Of a stretch of DNA of 6,416 nt, positions 4,848-6,416 are shown in pieces; positions within the stretch are counted from its first letter, which is position 1; each line of letters starts with the position of its first letter. The stretch lies in assembly GCA_021736565.1 (NCBI GenBank), contig JAIPFO010000227.1, forward strand, positions 1-6,416. The letters run 5' to 3'. A program made the position numbers and the translations under genes. The notes under the pieces are model-generated. The model had not been told where the DNA came from, made no database searches, and saw only the letters and a list, made by a program, of their open reading frames with translations. The DNA comes from Phycisphaerae bacterium. Lineage in GTDB: Bacteria > Planctomycetota > Phycisphaerae > Sedimentisphaerales > SM23-30.

Positions 4848-5108
4848 ATGCAAATTGAATCAATCAATACAGTTGATGATGTAAGAATGTTCTTTAAATA
4901 TCTCGTAAACGACAAAGAATTGAATTTCCACCCCGACACTGACTTCACTGATTACATTAACATAAGCACTGGCAAAACCATATTTTCGGATGAAGAAATC
5001 ACCAGGTACAACAGAATAATGGATAGTTGTTTTGTTGTATGCAATAAACATAATGTCGACATATATGATTTCGGAATACAAACATTGAAAGGCCCAGCCC
5101 ATGCCTGA
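4848..5108 (+). CDS. Unknown 86-residue acidic protein
   Basis: I cannot name a family with confidence. The protein is acidic and probably alpha-helical, with an N-terminal VDDVRMFFKYLVNDKELNFH segment, a central DTDFTDYIN, and a helix DEEITRYNRIMDSCFVVCNK containing two cysteines. There is no signal peptide or membrane helix. I have an impression of similar small proteins in Bacteroidetes-like genomes, which I cannot verify. AGGAG (4836-4840), seven bases before the ATG, is an excellent ribosome site. The gene is first in a rightward cluster, overlapping the next gene by eight bases, so it should be made together with the RHH-like protein and the methyltransferase. A modifier or partner role in a DNA-modification locus is possible only by association. 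Confidence 0.8.
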   Translation: MQIESINTVDDVRMFFKYLVNDKELNFHPDTDFTDYINISTGKTIFSDEEITRYNRIMDSCFVVCNKHNVDIYDFGIQTLKGPAHA

Positions 5109-5268
5109 CCGCCACCCCGTACAGATCCCCCCGGACCTCTGGAAACTCCTCTGCGAAGATGCCGCCAAACACATGATAAAACGCCAGAAAGCCGTCACCC
5201 CCGCACAAAGACTCCGCGAGATCATCACCGAATACTTTGAAAAGAAGACTCATGCCAAAAAGAAATAA
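5101..5268 (+). CDS. Small ribbon-helix-helix-like DNA-binding protein
   Basis: A 55-residue basic protein, MPDRHPVQIPPDLWKLLCED at its start and ending in THAKKK. A short strand (HPVQIP) followed by two predicted helices (DLWKLLCEDAAKHMIK and TPAQRLREIITEYFEKK) fits the ribbon-helix-helix fold of CopG/Arc/MetJ repressors and antitoxins. The fold assignment is from pattern only. Its ribosome site is AAAGG (5088-5092). The gene overlaps the preceding gene by 8 bases and the methyltransferase by 17. Such proteins bind tandem sites as dimers, so this is the natural candidate to bind the 8-bp repeats in both divergent promoters and control the cluster. It could instead be an antitoxin, but no toxin partner is visible. 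Its codon use is C-rich like the host genes, unlike the methyltransferase. Confidence 0.7.
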   Translation: MPDRHPVQIPPDLWKLLCEDAAKHMIKRQKAVTPAQRLREIITEYFEKKTHAKKK

Positions 5269-6416
5269 AAAAACAAATATCATACCCGTTGTCGATCTTT
5301 TTGCCGGCCCGGGCGGTTTGGGTGAAGGATTTTCTGCCTGTAAAACTAATAGCCACCAATTCCGCATCCGGGTTTCAATAGAAAAAGACCAACACGCCCA
5401 CAAAACCCTCCTGTTAAGGGCTTTCTATCGTCAATTTGAACATGGCCAGGCCCCAGACGAATACTATAAGTTTATTACTTCTAAAAAATTCAGTATAAAT
5501 AAACTCGATAAACTATTAAACGACTTCGAACTGGAAGGTCAGGCAGCCAGAAATGAAGCTTTGTGTTTGGAACTTGGAAAAGACAATAACATAATATTCG
5601 AAAATATCACACAAACCATTGGCCATACAATCAACAATAATTCGCCATGGGTTCTTATTGGAGGGCCACCATGCCAGGCATATTCCCTGGCTGGACGCGT
5701 TAGAAACAGGGGTATTGAAGGTTGGTCGCTGGAAACGGATGCCAGAAGTGAGCTATATAAGGAATATTTAAGCATACTGGCAAAATTTCAACCCGCTGTT
5801 TTTATCATGGAAAATGTCAAGGGCATTCTGTCAGCAAAGATGAATGGCAAAAGCCTTGTGAACCGTATTTTTTCAGACCTGCAGGAACCAAACCGCGGTT
5901 GTAAAATGAATACGTTGAGCAATAGTCATCACAAATACCATCTTTATTCCCTGGTCAAAGAATGTAAGGCAGAAGAAACAAGCGATCCCCATGATTTTCT
6001 GATTAAATCCGAAGATTATGGTATTCCCCAAAAGCGTCATCGAGTAATAATACTGGGGGTAAGAGATGATTATGATCCGGATGATAATATCAACATACTT
6101 GTAAAACTAGCTGAGAAAAAAACAGTTAATGATGCAATAGGCGATCTCCCAGCTGTCTATAGTCATTTTTCAAAAAAAAATGGAAAGAAAGCATATCTTG
6201 ATACAACCCTCCTTAAATATGAAAGCTGGTATGCAATGATCGCAGAATATTTCAAGGATTGGAAAAATAGCAACACTAATGTTAACAATAAGCTGAACGA
6301 CTATATTGGTAAAATAAATAAGGGAAAACCGGGACTAAAACCTGAATGCTTCAATCCTTCCTGGTATTACAATCCAAAACTGGATGGCACTATCTGTAAC
6401 CACGAACCCCGTACAC
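5252..6416 (+). CDS. C5-cytosine DNA methyltransferase, 3' end beyond window
   Basis: The open frame runs 388 codons to the window edge without a stop. It shows the ordered motifs of DNA (cytosine-5) methyltransferases: motif I DLFAGPGGLGEGF (15-27, S-adenosylmethionine binding), motif II with E44, motif IV GGPPCQAYSLAGR (137-149) with catalytic C141, motif VI MENVKG (186-191), and motif VIII YGIPQKRHRV (256-265). TVNDAIGDLP (291-300) and NHEPRT (383-388) follow. The target-recognition domain and motifs IX-X lie mostly beyond the edge, so specificity is unreadable. A roughly 60-residue helical insertion separates motifs II and IV, suggesting a long family member. It transfers a methyl group to cytosine in DNA, either in a restriction-modification or defence system or as an orphan. 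The ribosome site is weak (GAAG near 5244), so translation may depend on coupling to the overlapping upstream gene. It is AT-richer and lacks the C excess of neighbouring genes. Confidence 0.93.
   Translation, partial: MPKRNKKTNIIPVVDLFAGPGGLGEGFSACKTNSHQFRIRVSIEKDQHAHKTLLLRAFYRQFEHGQAPDEYYKFITSKKFSINKLDKLLNDFELEGQAARNEALCLELGKDNNIIFENITQTIGHTINNNSPWVLIGGPPCQAYSLAGRVRNRGIEGWSLETDARSELYKEYLSILAKFQPAVFIMENVKGILSAKMNGKSLVNRIFSDLQEPNRGCKMNTLSNSHHKYHLYSLVKECKAEETSDPHDFLIKSEDYGIPQKRHRVIILGVRDDYDPDDNINILVKLAEKKTVNDAIGDLPAVYSHFSKKNGKKAYLDTTLLKYESWYAMIAEYFKDWKNSNTNVNNKLNDYIGKINKGKPGLKPECFNPSWYYNPKLDGTICNHEPRT

Overview
The window reads as bacterial chromosome, most likely from a planctomycete-type organism (Planctomycetota, perhaps Phycisphaerae). 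The reasons are a PEGA-domain lipoprotein of the kind common in that phylum, a pseudopilin-like protein, and intergenic sequence rich in small hairpins. This placement is an inference from gene types. Except in the last gene, the + strand carries far more C than G whichever strand is coding, which suggests replication-strand skew.

Left part (1-854): the 3' end of a pilin/pseudopilin-like gene is followed by a 382-base gap. The gap holds a strong intrinsic terminator, a good promoter (TTTACA-17-TATACT) and a leader of about 200 bases with two 7-2-7 inverted repeats and one longer hairpin.

Middle part (855-3965): four co-directional genes look like one operon. They encode an amidohydrolase-2 family hydrolase, a sodium-dependent transporter of the neurotransmitter symporter (NSS) family, a 50-residue single-helix protein resembling NSS small subunits, and a PEGA lipoprotein. 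Between the transporter and its small partner are two copies of a two-hairpin element exactly 100 bases apart. They differ by paired changes that keep both hairpins, and a weak terminator-like hairpin lies between them. This is the most unusual RNA-level signal here.

Right part (3966-6416): a gap with three triloop hairpins is followed by a leftward 141-residue gene of unknown function with a CxxC-x13-CxxC motif. It diverges from a rightward cluster of an 86-residue unknown protein, a 55-residue probable ribbon-helix-helix (RHH) protein and a C5-cytosine DNA methyltransferase cut off by the window edge. The rightward genes overlap one another. Both divergent promoters have their -10 regions inside tandem 8-bp repeats (GTATAY-like), the register expected for cooperative binding by MetJ/Arc-like RHH proteins. 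This suggests an autoregulated methyltransferase module, perhaps part of a restriction or defence locus continuing beyond the window. The methyltransferase gene has clearly different base composition and was probably acquired separately.
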